A DNA stretch of 64,000 bases from contig NZ_WNKW01000005.1 in assembly GCF_009720775.1 (NCBI RefSeq), positions 332,257-396,256 on the forward strand, read 5' to 3'. The stretch's first letter is position 1, and every line of letters begins with the position of its first letter. Below are positions 1-7,983 of this stretch, in pieces. The DNA is from Pseudoduganella danionis. GTDB lineage: Bacteria; Pseudomonadota; Gammaproteobacteria; Burkholderiales; Burkholderiaceae_D. The notes below the pieces were generated by a model that was given only the letters and a program-made list of their open reading frames with translations, did not search any database and was not told the DNA's origin. Both the position numbers and the translations under genes were made by a program.

Positions 1-1
1 T

Positions 2-760
2 CGGCCCGACAGCATCGTGGCAAGGATCAATCAGGCCGCAGGCCGCACCGCCGTGCAGTGCGACGATGAAACGCTGGCGCTGCTGCAGTTCGCCGACGAG
101 CTTTACCAGCATAGCGCCGGCCTGTTCGACCTCACTTCGGGCGTGCTGCGTCAGGCCTGGGACTTCCGCCAGCCGCGCCTGCCGGATGCGGCCCGGCTAG
201 CCGAGTGTCTGCAACGGATAGGCTGGCCGCGCGTGCAGCGTGACGGCGCCAGCATCTACCTGCCGCAGGCCGGCATGCAGCTGGACTTCGGCGGCTTCGG
301 CAAGGAATATGCGGCCGACCGCGCCGCTGATGTGCTGCGCCAGCATGGCGTGCAGCATGGCTATGTCAACCTGGCCGGCGACTTCCGCATCCTCGGCCCG
401 CGCCCCAACGGCACACCATGGCAGATCGGCATACAGGACCCGCGCCAGCGCGACCGTCTGGTGGCCAGCATCCCCGTACTGCAGGGCGCGCTCACCACCA
501 GTGGCGATTACGAGCGCTATTTCGAGCTCGATGGCCAGCGCTATTGCCACATTCTCGATCCGCGCGATGGCCAGCCGGTACGCTACTGGCGCTCGGTGAC
601 GATACTCGCGCCGCTGGCCATTGTCGCTGGCGGCGTGAGCACCATCGCCATGCTAAAACAGCAACAGGGGCTAGCCTATCTCGAAGCTAGTGGCTATAGC
701 TATCTGGCCATAGACCATCAGGGCCAGCCCCATCAGGCCGTGCGCCACCAGACGCCTTAG
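2..760 (+). CDS. apbE: FAD:protein FMN transferase ApbE, 5' end outside window
   Basis: ApbE-family enzymes move the FMN part of FAD onto a threonine of flavoproteins such as Rnf/Nqr subunits, in or at the periplasm. The reading frame is open to the left edge and already in the conserved body there (RPDSIVARIN matches the usual Y-R-P-x-S-x-V-x-x-I-N motif), so the N-terminus and signal peptide are missing and the GTG at 17 is not the true start. Visible family motifs are LDFGGFGKEYAADRA, YVNLAGD, TTSGDYERYFELDG and CHILDPRDGQPV; the last two hold the FAD and metal-binding part. The C-terminus looks complete. No target flavoprotein gene is visible in the window. Confidence 0.93.
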   Translation, partial: RPDSIVARINQAAGRTAVQCDDETLALLQFADELYQHSAGLFDLTSGVLRQAWDFRQPRLPDAARLAECLQRIGWPRVQRDGASIYLPQAGMQLDFGGFGKEYAADRAADVLRQHGVQHGYVNLAGDFRILGPRPNGTPWQIGIQDPRQRDRLVASIPVLQGALTTSGDYERYFELDGQRYCHILDPRDGQPVRYWRSVTILAPLAIVAGGVSTIAMLKQQQGLAYLEASGYSYLAIDHQGQPHQAVRHQTP

Positions 761-935
761 ATCAAGATTGGCCGCCCCGGGAACGCCGCGCCACGGCGCT
801 TTCCTGCATCAGCGCGCAACACTGGCGCACGCCCTCCGCTTATATTTCCTGCAGCCATTGCTAATTTAGAAGCCACCATCTATATTCGTGGTGCAACAAG
901 GTAGTTTGGCCGTCTTTTTACTTTTGTCTGGACCT

Positions 936-2015
936 ATGAAGCTTTCCGTCGTCATTGTCGATGATTCGGAGATTAACCTCTCCCTGTTCAAGAATTTCGT
1001 TGCACGCATCGACGGACTGGACCCGCTGTGCTTCAGTGTCTCGGCCGATGCCTTGAACTGGTGCGAACAGCATGGCGCCGACATCGTCATCGTCGATTAC
1101 ATGATGCCGGCGCCGGATGGCATCGAAGTGGTCAAGCGCATCGCCCGCATGCCGCATATGCGCGATGTACCAGTGATCATGATTACCGCCAACGACCAGA
1201 AACAGGTGCGCGTGGCAGCGCTGGAATCCGGTGCGACCGACTTCCTCAACAAGCCGGTCGACAAGAGCGAATTCATCGCCCGTATCCGCAACATGGCCAC
1301 CATGCGGCGCAGCCAGCGCCTGCTGAGCGACCGCGCCGCCCTGCTGTCCGAAGAAGTGGCGCAGGCCACACGTGCCATCATCGAACGCGAACGCGATACC
1401 ATCGTACGGCTGAGCCGCGCGGCCGAATACCGCGATCCCGAAACGGGCAACCACATCCTGCGCATGGCCCATATCGCCAAACTGGTGGGCGCGCAGATGG
1501 GCTTGAGCGCCGCCGATCAGACTTTGCTGCTGGAAGCGGCCCCCATGCACGATATCGGCAAGGTGGGCATCCCCGATCACATCCTGCTGAAGCCGGGGCG
1601 GCTCAATCCCGAAGAATTTTTCATCATGAAGCAGCATGCCGAAATCGGCTACGCCATCCTCAGCAACAGCCCTTCGCCGATACTCGATGCGGCCGCCGAG
1701 ATCGCCCTGTGCCACCACGAAAAGTTCGATGGCAGCGGCTATCCGCGTGGCCTGCGCGGCAAGGAAATTCCCCTGTTCAGCCGCATCGTCGCGGTCTCCG
1801 ATGTATTCGATGCGCTGACTTCGGCACGGCCTTACAAGCGCGCGTGGGAGCTCGATCGGGCGCGCGATTTCCTGATCGACAATAGCGGCAACCATTTCGA
1901 TCCCGACTGCGTCGATGCCTTCCTCAAAGTCTGGGACGAGGTGCTGCGCGTGCGCGAGCAGATAGGCATAGACCGCTGCGACAGCGACGATTTCAACGAA
2001 CCCAGCCACCCCTAG
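936..2015 (+). CDS. Response regulator with HD-GYP cyclic-di-GMP phosphodiesterase domain
   Basis: A 359-residue protein: an N-terminal receiver domain (VVIVDDSEINLS, phospho-Asp in IVIVDYMMPAPDG, TANDQ, NKPVD), a short linker helix, then an HD-GYP domain with HDIGKVGIP (His205-Asp206) and HHEKFDGSGYPRGLRG. RpfG-type proteins of this layout hydrolyse cyclic-di-GMP. I prefer the ATG at 936 because the receiver begins directly there; an in-frame GTG at 888 would add 16 hydrophobic residues with no family match. It lies 16 bp upstream of a FIST gene and a hybrid kinase, which may be its phosphodonor. Confidence 0.92.
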   Translation: MKLSVVIVDDSEINLSLFKNFVARIDGLDPLCFSVSADALNWCEQHGADIVIVDYMMPAPDGIEVVKRIARMPHMRDVPVIMITANDQKQVRVAALESGATDFLNKPVDKSEFIARIRNMATMRRSQRLLSDRAALLSEEVAQATRAIIERERDTIVRLSRAAEYRDPETGNHILRMAHIAKLVGAQMGLSAADQTLLLEAAPMHDIGKVGIPDHILLKPGRLNPEEFFIMKQHAEIGYAILSNSPSPILDAAAEIALCHHEKFDGSGYPRGLRGKEIPLFSRIVAVSDVFDALTSARPYKRAWELDRARDFLIDNSGNHFDPDCVDAFLKVWDEVLRVREQIGIDRCDSDDFNEPSHP

Positions 2016-2031
2016 TCTAGCGAGCCTCGCC

Positions 2032-3189
2032 ATGCAGATCCAGCAAGCCAGCTTCAAACCGGGCGACGACGTCGCCGCCGCACTCGCACCGCTGAGTGCC
2101 ATCGCACCGCAACTGGTGCTGGTGTTCGCCGCGCCGCAGTTCTTTAGCGGCAGCGGCGCGGCGGAGCAGCTGACGGCCCAGCTACAGGCCACGTTTCCGG
2201 CCGCGCAGCTGATAGGCTGCTCGACTGCCGGCGAAATCAATGGCGCCTGCGTGCAGGAAAATAGCGCTGTCGTCACGGCCGTACATTTCCAGCATGCGCG
2301 CGTGCTGGCAGCGGCCACCGAACTGACCGGCATGGAAGCTTCGTATGCTGCTGGCCAGCGGGTCGGCAAGGCACTGGCCCAGCCAGATCTGCGCGCGGTG
2401 CTGGTGTTTGCGCCCGGCGTGGCCGTCAACGGCAGCGCGCTGGTGGCCGGCATGACGGCAGCACTGGGCTCCAGCCTGCCCATCATGGGCGGTCTGGCCG
2501 GTGACAATGGCGCTTTCCAGCAGACCTGGACCATAGGCAAGGATGGCATTTCGCCGCGCGCCGTGGTGGCCGTGGGGCTGGCCGGCGCCCAGCTGCAGAT
2601 CGGCCATGGTTTCTTCGGCGGCTGGCGCGCGTTCGGCCCGGCGCGCTGCGTGACGCGCTGCGAAGGCAATCTGCTGTATGAACTTGATAACGAACCGGCA
2701 CTGGAAGTGTACAAGCGCTATCTGGGTGATTATGCACGCGACCTGCCCGCTTCGGGCCTGCTGTTCCCGTTCGAGATGCTGGGCGACGATCTGTCCGAAG
2801 TCGGCCTGATCCGCACCATCCTCGGCATCGACGAAGCCAATGGCTCGCTGCTGCTGGCAGGCGCCATCCATCAGGGCGGCTTCCTGCGCCTGATGCAGGC
2901 GTCCACCGATGCGCTGATCGACGGCGCCGAAGTGGCGGCGGAAAAAACCATCGAAATGCAGCAGCCGGCCACGCCCCATCTGGCGCTGCTGGTGTCCTGC
3001 GTGGGCCGCAAGCTGGTCATGGGCGACCGCGTGGAAGAGGAAATCGAGGCCGTCACGGCCAGGTTGGGCAAACAGGCCCACGCCACCGGCTTCTACTCGT
3101 ATGGCGAAATTACGCCGTTTGCACCGGGCGTGGCGTGCGAAGTACACAACCAGACCATGACCATTACCACCATCAGCGAGCGCGCATAA
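2032..3189 (+). CDS. FIST N- and C-domain sensory protein
   Basis: A 385-residue protein that fits the FIST family (N domain about residues 25-215 with LIGCSTAGEI; C domain about 220-370 ending in GFYSYGEITPF). FIST proteins are predicted to bind small ligands such as amino acids and to feed a neighbouring kinase or c-di-GMP enzyme. There is no signal peptide or membrane segment, so it should be cytoplasmic. It sits between an HD-GYP response regulator and a hybrid histidine kinase on the same strand with gaps of 16 and 36 bp, which supports one signalling operon. The ligand is unknown. Confidence 0.9.
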   Translation: MQIQQASFKPGDDVAAALAPLSAIAPQLVLVFAAPQFFSGSGAAEQLTAQLQATFPAAQLIGCSTAGEINGACVQENSAVVTAVHFQHARVLAAATELTGMEASYAAGQRVGKALAQPDLRAVLVFAPGVAVNGSALVAGMTAALGSSLPIMGGLAGDNGAFQQTWTIGKDGISPRAVVAVGLAGAQLQIGHGFFGGWRAFGPARCVTRCEGNLLYELDNEPALEVYKRYLGDYARDLPASGLLFPFEMLGDDLSEVGLIRTILGIDEANGSLLLAGAIHQGGFLRLMQASTDALIDGAEVAAEKTIEMQQPATPHLALLVSCVGRKLVMGDRVEEEIEAVTARLGKQAHATGFYSYGEITPFAPGVACEVHNQTMTITTISERA

Positions 3190-3211
3190 GCATGGACCGG
3201 CAGCGGCCATC

Positions 3212-3218
3212 GGGGGAG
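3212..3218 (+). promoter_or_regulatory. Ribosome binding site that fixes a TTG start
   Basis: GGGGGAG lies 7 bases before the TTG at 3226. The only nearby ATG (3192) is out of frame with the kinase gene, so this site decides the start. Confidence 0.75.
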
Positions 3219-3225
3219 CCTAGCA

Positions 3226-6200
3226 TTGCAGCATAAGACATTCCTGCGCCAGTTGAAGCGCACCACGGGCATCGAGGATAGCCAGCAACTGCAAGCGTTT
3301 CTGGACGCTGCGCACGCGCTGGGCGGCAATTCCGAACTGCCCGAAAGCGTGCGCCGTGGCCTGCAAGGGATGGGCGAACTGTTCGAGCGCGTGGTGCGCA
3401 CCTATGAGCAGTATGATCGCGACCTCGACCTGCGCACGCGCAGCCTGGAACTGAGTTCGCGCGAACTGACCGAGGCCAATTCGCGCCAGCGTCAGGAACT
3501 GGCCAGACGCGAAAGCGCCATTGCCCTGCTGCGCGAGACCGCGCAGGCACTGCAGGATGATCCCGCCGGTGCCGATGGCCGTAGCGGCGACCTGTATGAT
3601 GTGGTGGAGCTGATTAACGAGCTGGTGCAGCAGCGCCGCGCCGGCGAGCAGGCCCTGCGCCAGGCCCAGCGCGCACTGGAGAACCAGAAGTTCGCGATGG
3701 ACCAGCATGCCATCATCAGCATTACCGACCCGGATGGCTGCATCACCTACGCCAATGAACGCTTCTGCAGCGTGTCCGGCTATACGCGCGAGGAACTGAT
3801 AGGCTCCAACCACCGCCTGATCAACTCGACCTACCACCCGAAAGAGTTCTTCGCCAATATGTGGGAGACCATACGTTCGGGCCGGGTGTGGGACAACCAG
3901 GTTTGCAACCGCGCCAAGGACGGCAGCTTGTACTGGGTACACGCCACCATCGTGCCCTTCCTCGACGAGGGCGGCAAGCCCTATCAGTATGTCGCCATCC
4001 GCACGGACATCACGGCCCACCACGCACTGATGCAGCGCCTGCAGGAGCAGCTGCACTTCGTGGAAGAGCTGTTCGAAGCCATTCCGCTGCCCGTCTACGT
4101 GAAGGACGCGCAGCGCCGCTACCAGCAGGTCAACCCGGCGTTCGAGCAGTTCTTCAACGTCAAGCGGGCCGATATTCTGGGCAAGACCGTATTCGATCTG
4201 CTGACGCCGGATGGCGCAGCCATGCACGACGCCTACGACAGCCGCCTGTTCGCCGGCGAAGCGCTGCAAAGCTTCGAAGCGCTGATCCCCACGGCCGATG
4301 GGCGCCAGCGCGAAGGCATCTACCAGAAGGCCTTGCTGACCCGTCCCGATGGCGAAGTGGCGGGACTGGTAGGCACCATCGCCGACATCACCGAGCGCAA
4401 GAACCTCGAACGCGAAGCCTTGCTGGCCAAGGAAGCGGCGGAAGCCGCCACCCGCGCCAAGAGCGACTTCCTGGCCAATATGAGCCACGAGATCCGCACG
4501 CCGATGAACAGCATCCTGGGCATGACGGAACTGGCGCTCGATACCAACCTGACGCCTGAACAGCGCGAGTATCTGACCATCAGCAAATCGTCCACCGAAG
4601 CGCTGCTGACCATCATTAACGACATCCTCGACTTCTCCAAGATCGAAGCGGGCAAGCTGCAGATTGATGAAACCCGCTTCGACCTGCAGGACATGGTGGG
4701 CAATACCCTCAAGGTGCTGGCCGAGCAGGAGAACAGCAAGCGGCTGGAGTTCGGCTGCTATATCGCGCCCGACGTGCCAGCCTTTGTGGTGGGCGACGGC
4801 GGGCGCCTGCGCCAGATTCTGATGAACCTGGTCGGCAATGCCATCAAGTTCACCCGTCAGGGCGAAGTCATCGTGTACGTCGATCTGGCCGAACATGACG
4901 ACGACCACGGCACGCTGCACTTCTCCGTGCGTGATAGCGGCATCGGTATTCCTGCCGCCAAGCAGCAGGCCATTTTCGAAGCCTTCGAGCAGGCCGACAC
5001 GTCAACCACGCGCCACTATGGCGGTACGGGTCTGGGCCTGACCATCTCCAGCTATCTGGTGTCGCTGATGGGCGGGCGCATCTGGGTCCACAGTGAGGAA
5101 GGCGTAGGCAGTACCTTCCATTTCACCGCCCAGTTCCGCTGCCCTGGAAACGATACGCCGCCACGCCTGTCCAGCCGCCTCGGTGCACTGACTGACCAGC
5201 ACGTGCTGCTGGTGGTGGGCAATGATAGCTGCCGCCAGATTCTGGCCGATACGCTGCAGCAGTGGCAGGTGCGTGTGACCGCCGTGGCCAGTGGCGCGGC
5301 AGCGCTGGAGCTACTGCGCCAGCCCGATAGCCACTATGCCTGCGTGCTGCTGGACGCGCTACTGCACGACCAGCACAGCGCCGAAACGGCAGCCGCCATC
5401 AACGCCCTGCCGTCCGCGCAGCGCGTGCCGATGGTGGTGATGGCGCCCACCGCCAGCCTCGGTAGCGAACGCTGGAAAGAAGTCAGCGTCAACAACATCA
5501 TCACCAAGCCGGTGCTGCAGGGCGATCTGGCCAATGCGCTGCTGCTGGCCACGGGCGCCGAACCACTGCAGCCGCTGTTGCCAGCGACTCAGAACACCAC
5601 ACCGTCGGAACCGCGCCCGCTGGCGCCGCTCGACATCCTGCTGGTGGAAGACCATCCTTCCAACCAGCGCCTCGCCATCACGCTGCTGGAACGCTGGGGC
5701 AACCGCATCACGCTGGCGCAGGATGGCCGCGAAGCGCTCGACAAGCTGGCCAGCCAGCGTTTCGATCTGGTGCTGATGGATATGCAGATGCCCGTTATCG
5801 ACGGGCTGGAAGCGACCCGCATGTTCCGCGCCACAGAACAGGGCCAGCGCACCCCTATCATCGCCATGACGGCCAACGCCATGCAGGGCGATAAGGAACG
5901 CTGTCTGGCGGCCGGCATGGATGGCTATCTGACCAAACCGTTCAAGCGTGACCAGTTGCGCGCCGTGCTGGAGCTCTACCATCCGCGCCCCAACGATGCG
6001 GCCAGCTTCGACTACGCAAAAGCGCTGCGCGAAACCGAACAGGAAGTGCTGGAAATCATCGGCGAACAAGCGCTGGACATCTTCCCGCAGGATTTCGCTG
6101 CGTTGCGCGCCGCCGTCGCGGCAGGCGACCATGCCACCATTACCCGCATGGCCCACTCGATCAAGGGCAATGCCGCCATCTTCTATGCCCAGCCGCTGGC

Positions 6201-6324
6201 GGACATGGCCAACCAGATCGAACAGGGCCTAGCCGGCAGCCAGCTGGAACCGCGTATAGACGCGATGGAAAAGGAATTCATGCTGCTGGCGCAGGCGTTG
6301 CGCAGCACGCTAGGCCTGCACTAG
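3226..6324 (+). CDS. Hybrid sensor histidine kinase, PAS-PAS-HisKA-HATPase-REC-REC-Hpt
   Basis: A 1032-residue soluble kinase with no obvious membrane segment. In order: a charged coiled-coil N-terminus (1-150), two PAS domains (about 150-265 and 280-390), HisKA with the phospho-acceptor His421 in NMSHEIRTP, an ATPase domain (RQILMNLVGNAIKF, DSGIGIP, GGTGLGLTIS), two receivers (Asp710 in a divergent first copy, Asp852 in LVLMDMQMP of the canonical second) and a C-terminal Hpt with His977 in AHSIKGNAA. It can run a full internal phosphorelay. The FIST gene upstream probably supplies the input, and the HD-GYP regulator is the likely output, tying the signal to c-di-GMP turnover. The start is TTG, chosen from the strong Shine-Dalgarno site. 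Confidence 0.93.
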   Translation: MQHKTFLRQLKRTTGIEDSQQLQAFLDAAHALGGNSELPESVRRGLQGMGELFERVVRTYEQYDRDLDLRTRSLELSSRELTEANSRQRQELARRESAIALLRETAQALQDDPAGADGRSGDLYDVVELINELVQQRRAGEQALRQAQRALENQKFAMDQHAIISITDPDGCITYANERFCSVSGYTREELIGSNHRLINSTYHPKEFFANMWETIRSGRVWDNQVCNRAKDGSLYWVHATIVPFLDEGGKPYQYVAIRTDITAHHALMQRLQEQLHFVEELFEAIPLPVYVKDAQRRYQQVNPAFEQFFNVKRADILGKTVFDLLTPDGAAMHDAYDSRLFAGEALQSFEALIPTADGRQREGIYQKALLTRPDGEVAGLVGTIADITERKNLEREALLAKEAAEAATRAKSDFLANMSHEIRTPMNSILGMTELALDTNLTPEQREYLTISKSSTEALLTIINDILDFSKIEAGKLQIDETRFDLQDMVGNTLKVLAEQENSKRLEFGCYIAPDVPAFVVGDGGRLRQILMNLVGNAIKFTRQGEVIVYVDLAEHDDDHGTLHFSVRDSGIGIPAAKQQAIFEAFEQADTSTTRHYGGTGLGLTISSYLVSLMGGRIWVHSEEGVGSTFHFTAQFRCPGNDTPPRLSSRLGALTDQHVLLVVGNDSCRQILADTLQQWQVRVTAVASGAAALELLRQPDSHYACVLLDALLHDQHSAETAAAINALPSAQRVPMVVMAPTASLGSERWKEVSVNNIITKPVLQGDLANALLLATGAEPLQPLLPATQNTTPSEPRPLAPLDILLVEDHPSNQRLAITLLERWGNRITLAQDGREALDKLASQRFDLVLMDMQMPVIDGLEATRMFRATEQGQRTPIIAMTANAMQGDKERCLAAGMDGYLTKPFKRDQLRAVLELYHPRPNDAASFDYAKALRETEQEVLEIIGEQALDIFPQDFAALRAAVAAGDHATITRMAHSIKGNAAIFYAQPLADMANQIEQGLAGSQLEPRIDAMEKEFMLLAQALRSTLGLH

Positions 6325-6355
6325 GCCGCTGCGCCAGCGGCAGGGCCAAGCCAGG

Positions 6356-7666
6356 TTAGCGGTGTTTCGGTTCGTCGATCGACCAGATTTCGTGCGCATC
6401 GAGTCGTACTCTGGCCTCGGCCTGCAAGGCGTCCACCTGCGCGCTCTGGGCTGCCAACAGGGCTTCCAGCGCGAGCCGGCGTCCCGTCAATGCTTCGGCC
6501 AGCGGCAGCTCGCCCGCCTGATAGGCACGCAGCATCAGGGTCGCCTGTTCCTGTGCCTGCTGCGCCACCTTGTCCAGCGTCTGCCACACGGCCGCACTGC
6601 GCACGCCTTCGGTGGCAGCGCGGCGCGCATCGGCCGCGACCTTGCGCTGCACCAGCGCCAGCCGCTCACGTGCCATACCAGCCCGTGCGACGGCCGCATC
6701 ACGCTCGGCCGAACGGGCTGCGCCGCCGAGCGGTATTGAAATCGATAGCCCCAGCAAACGCTCTTGCCCATCGCGTTCGCGTACGGCGCGCAGCGCCAGC
6801 GTGGGGTCGGGCATGCGCTCGCTGTCCTGCCGCTGGGCGCGCAATTGCGCCAATGCTGCGCTAGCCTCGGCCAGTTCCACTTCATGGTTGTCGTCGAGGA
6901 TACGGGCCTGCAGGGTTTCTATCGATGCCGTGTCATATTCCGGCACGGGCAGTTCGCCTGCCTGTGGCTGTGGCAGGCCGCGGTAATTGAGTTGTAGCTG
7001 GCCCAGCACCTGTTCCAGCCGCAGGCGGGCCTGCTGTAGCTGGGCGTTGACTCGGCCCTGCTCTGCCTGCGCCTGCAGCAGATCGAGACGGGCCGCATCA
7101 CCAGCCTTGACGCGCTTCTCCACCATCGCCACCAGTTGCTGCGCCACCTGCAATTGCTCCTGCCAGCGCGCTACTGCCACCTGCTCGCGCAAGGCGTCGA
7201 ACCAGTCGGCCAGCAAGGCCCTTCCTGCTTCATGCCAGGTGTCGGCGCGCTGGGTAGCGGCCAGCGCCACCGTCTGCGCGCCTATGACTTCATCCTTGCC
7301 AGCCTTGCCGAACCAGCGCACGGTGCGTTCCAGCCCCAGTTCCTGCTCCTGATAGCGCTCGCCACCGACGATATTGCGCTGGCTATGACCTGCGCGCAGC
7401 GTCCATTCATACTGGCCGGCGGCCAGCTTCCGCTGGTCCGCCCGTGCCAGATCGCTTTCCAGCACGCTGGCGCGCAACTGCGGCAATTCAGCCAGCGTCT
7501 GGCGCACCACCGCGTCCGGTGGCAGCAAGCTCAGGGCACTGGCCTGTGCCGCGCCAACGAGTGCCAGCTGCAGGCTGAGTCCCACTCCCACTCCCAGCCC
7601 CAGCCACAGTCCCGCGCCCGGTTTTAGCCGGTACCGCGCGAACGGCGTTTTCATCATGCTTTTCAT
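6356..7666 (-). CDS. TolC/CzcC-family outer-membrane efflux protein
   Basis: A 436-residue outer-membrane channel subunit for the RND pump encoded just upstream. It has a hydrophobic N-terminal export signal ending near residue 43 and long heptad-rich helices full of Ala, Gln, Arg and Leu typical of the TolC tunnel, in two similar halves (RVKAGDAARLDLLQAQAE and AYQAGELPLAEALTG are the paired hairpin motifs). The start overlaps the stop of the DUF3240 gene by an ATGA, with GGGAGA before it. It is the last gene of the efflux operon, whereas czcC is usually first. The metal specificity cannot be read from the sequence. Confidence 0.88.
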   Translation of the reverse strand: MKSMMKTPFARYRLKPGAGLWLGLGVGVGLSLQLALVGAAQASALSLLPPDAVVRQTLAELPQLRASVLESDLARADQRKLAAGQYEWTLRAGHSQRNIVGGERYQEQELGLERTVRWFGKAGKDEVIGAQTVALAATQRADTWHEAGRALLADWFDALREQVAVARWQEQLQVAQQLVAMVEKRVKAGDAARLDLLQAQAEQGRVNAQLQQARLRLEQVLGQLQLNYRGLPQPQAGELPVPEYDTASIETLQARILDDNHEVELAEASAALAQLRAQRQDSERMPDPTLALRAVRERDGQERLLGLSISIPLGGAARSAERDAAVARAGMARERLALVQRKVAADARRAATEGVRSAAVWQTLDKVAQQAQEQATLMLRAYQAGELPLAEALTGRRLALEALLAAQSAQVDALQAEARVRLDAHEIWSIDEPKHR

Positions 7667-7983
7667 GCCAATCTCCCGAATTCCGTCAACGGCTGCAGCC
7701 AGTAGCTCACTTCACTACTGGGAATCTGCGCTGCCAGCGCTGCCAGCAACTGGCGCAGTGGTTGCTCTTGTCCCGCTATCGCTACCTGCTTGCTGCGGCG
7801 CCGTCCCTGCACCTGCTCCATGGTGGTACTCAGGCGCATGCCGCGTCCCATGCCGTGCGCATCCGTCACCGTATAACCGCCCGCCCATTGCGGGTGGTCG
7901 AGCAGAAAATCGAGCACATCGTCTTCCAGTGCCACCGGCAGGGTCAGCGTCAGCAGCGTATCAAATCGTGGTTCAGGCTTCAT
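7663..7983 (-). CDS. DUF3240-family small protein of a metal-efflux operon
   Basis: A 106-residue protein that fits DUF3240, a family with a PII-like fold that often follows czcA/cusA-type genes in proteobacteria. Visible features are the opening strand TLLTLTLPVALEDDVLDFLL, a Gly-rich turn with HGMGRGM, and a closing VSYWLQPLTEFGRL. Its role is not established; a metal-sensing or pump-modulating part has been suggested from context. It overlaps czcA by 11 bp and the TolC gene by 4 bp, so the three are translationally coupled. Only one His is placed in the central turn, so metal binding is uncertain. Confidence 0.75.
   Translation of the reverse strand: MKPEPRFDTLLTLTLPVALEDDVLDFLLDHPQWAGGYTVTDAHGMGRGMRLSTTMEQVQGRRRSKQVAIAGQEQPLRQLLAALAAQIPSSEVSYWLQPLTEFGRLA

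Noticed and set aside
918..2714. 598-codon open frame on the minus strand across the HD-GYP and FIST genes
   Set aside because: It is an antisense shadow of two well-supported plus-strand genes; its translation is low-complexity His/Ala/Gly-rich with no domain.
3220..4920. 566-codon minus-strand frame over the hybrid kinase gene
   Set aside because: It covers conserved PAS and kinase coding sequence on the other strand and has no recognisable motif or ribosome site.
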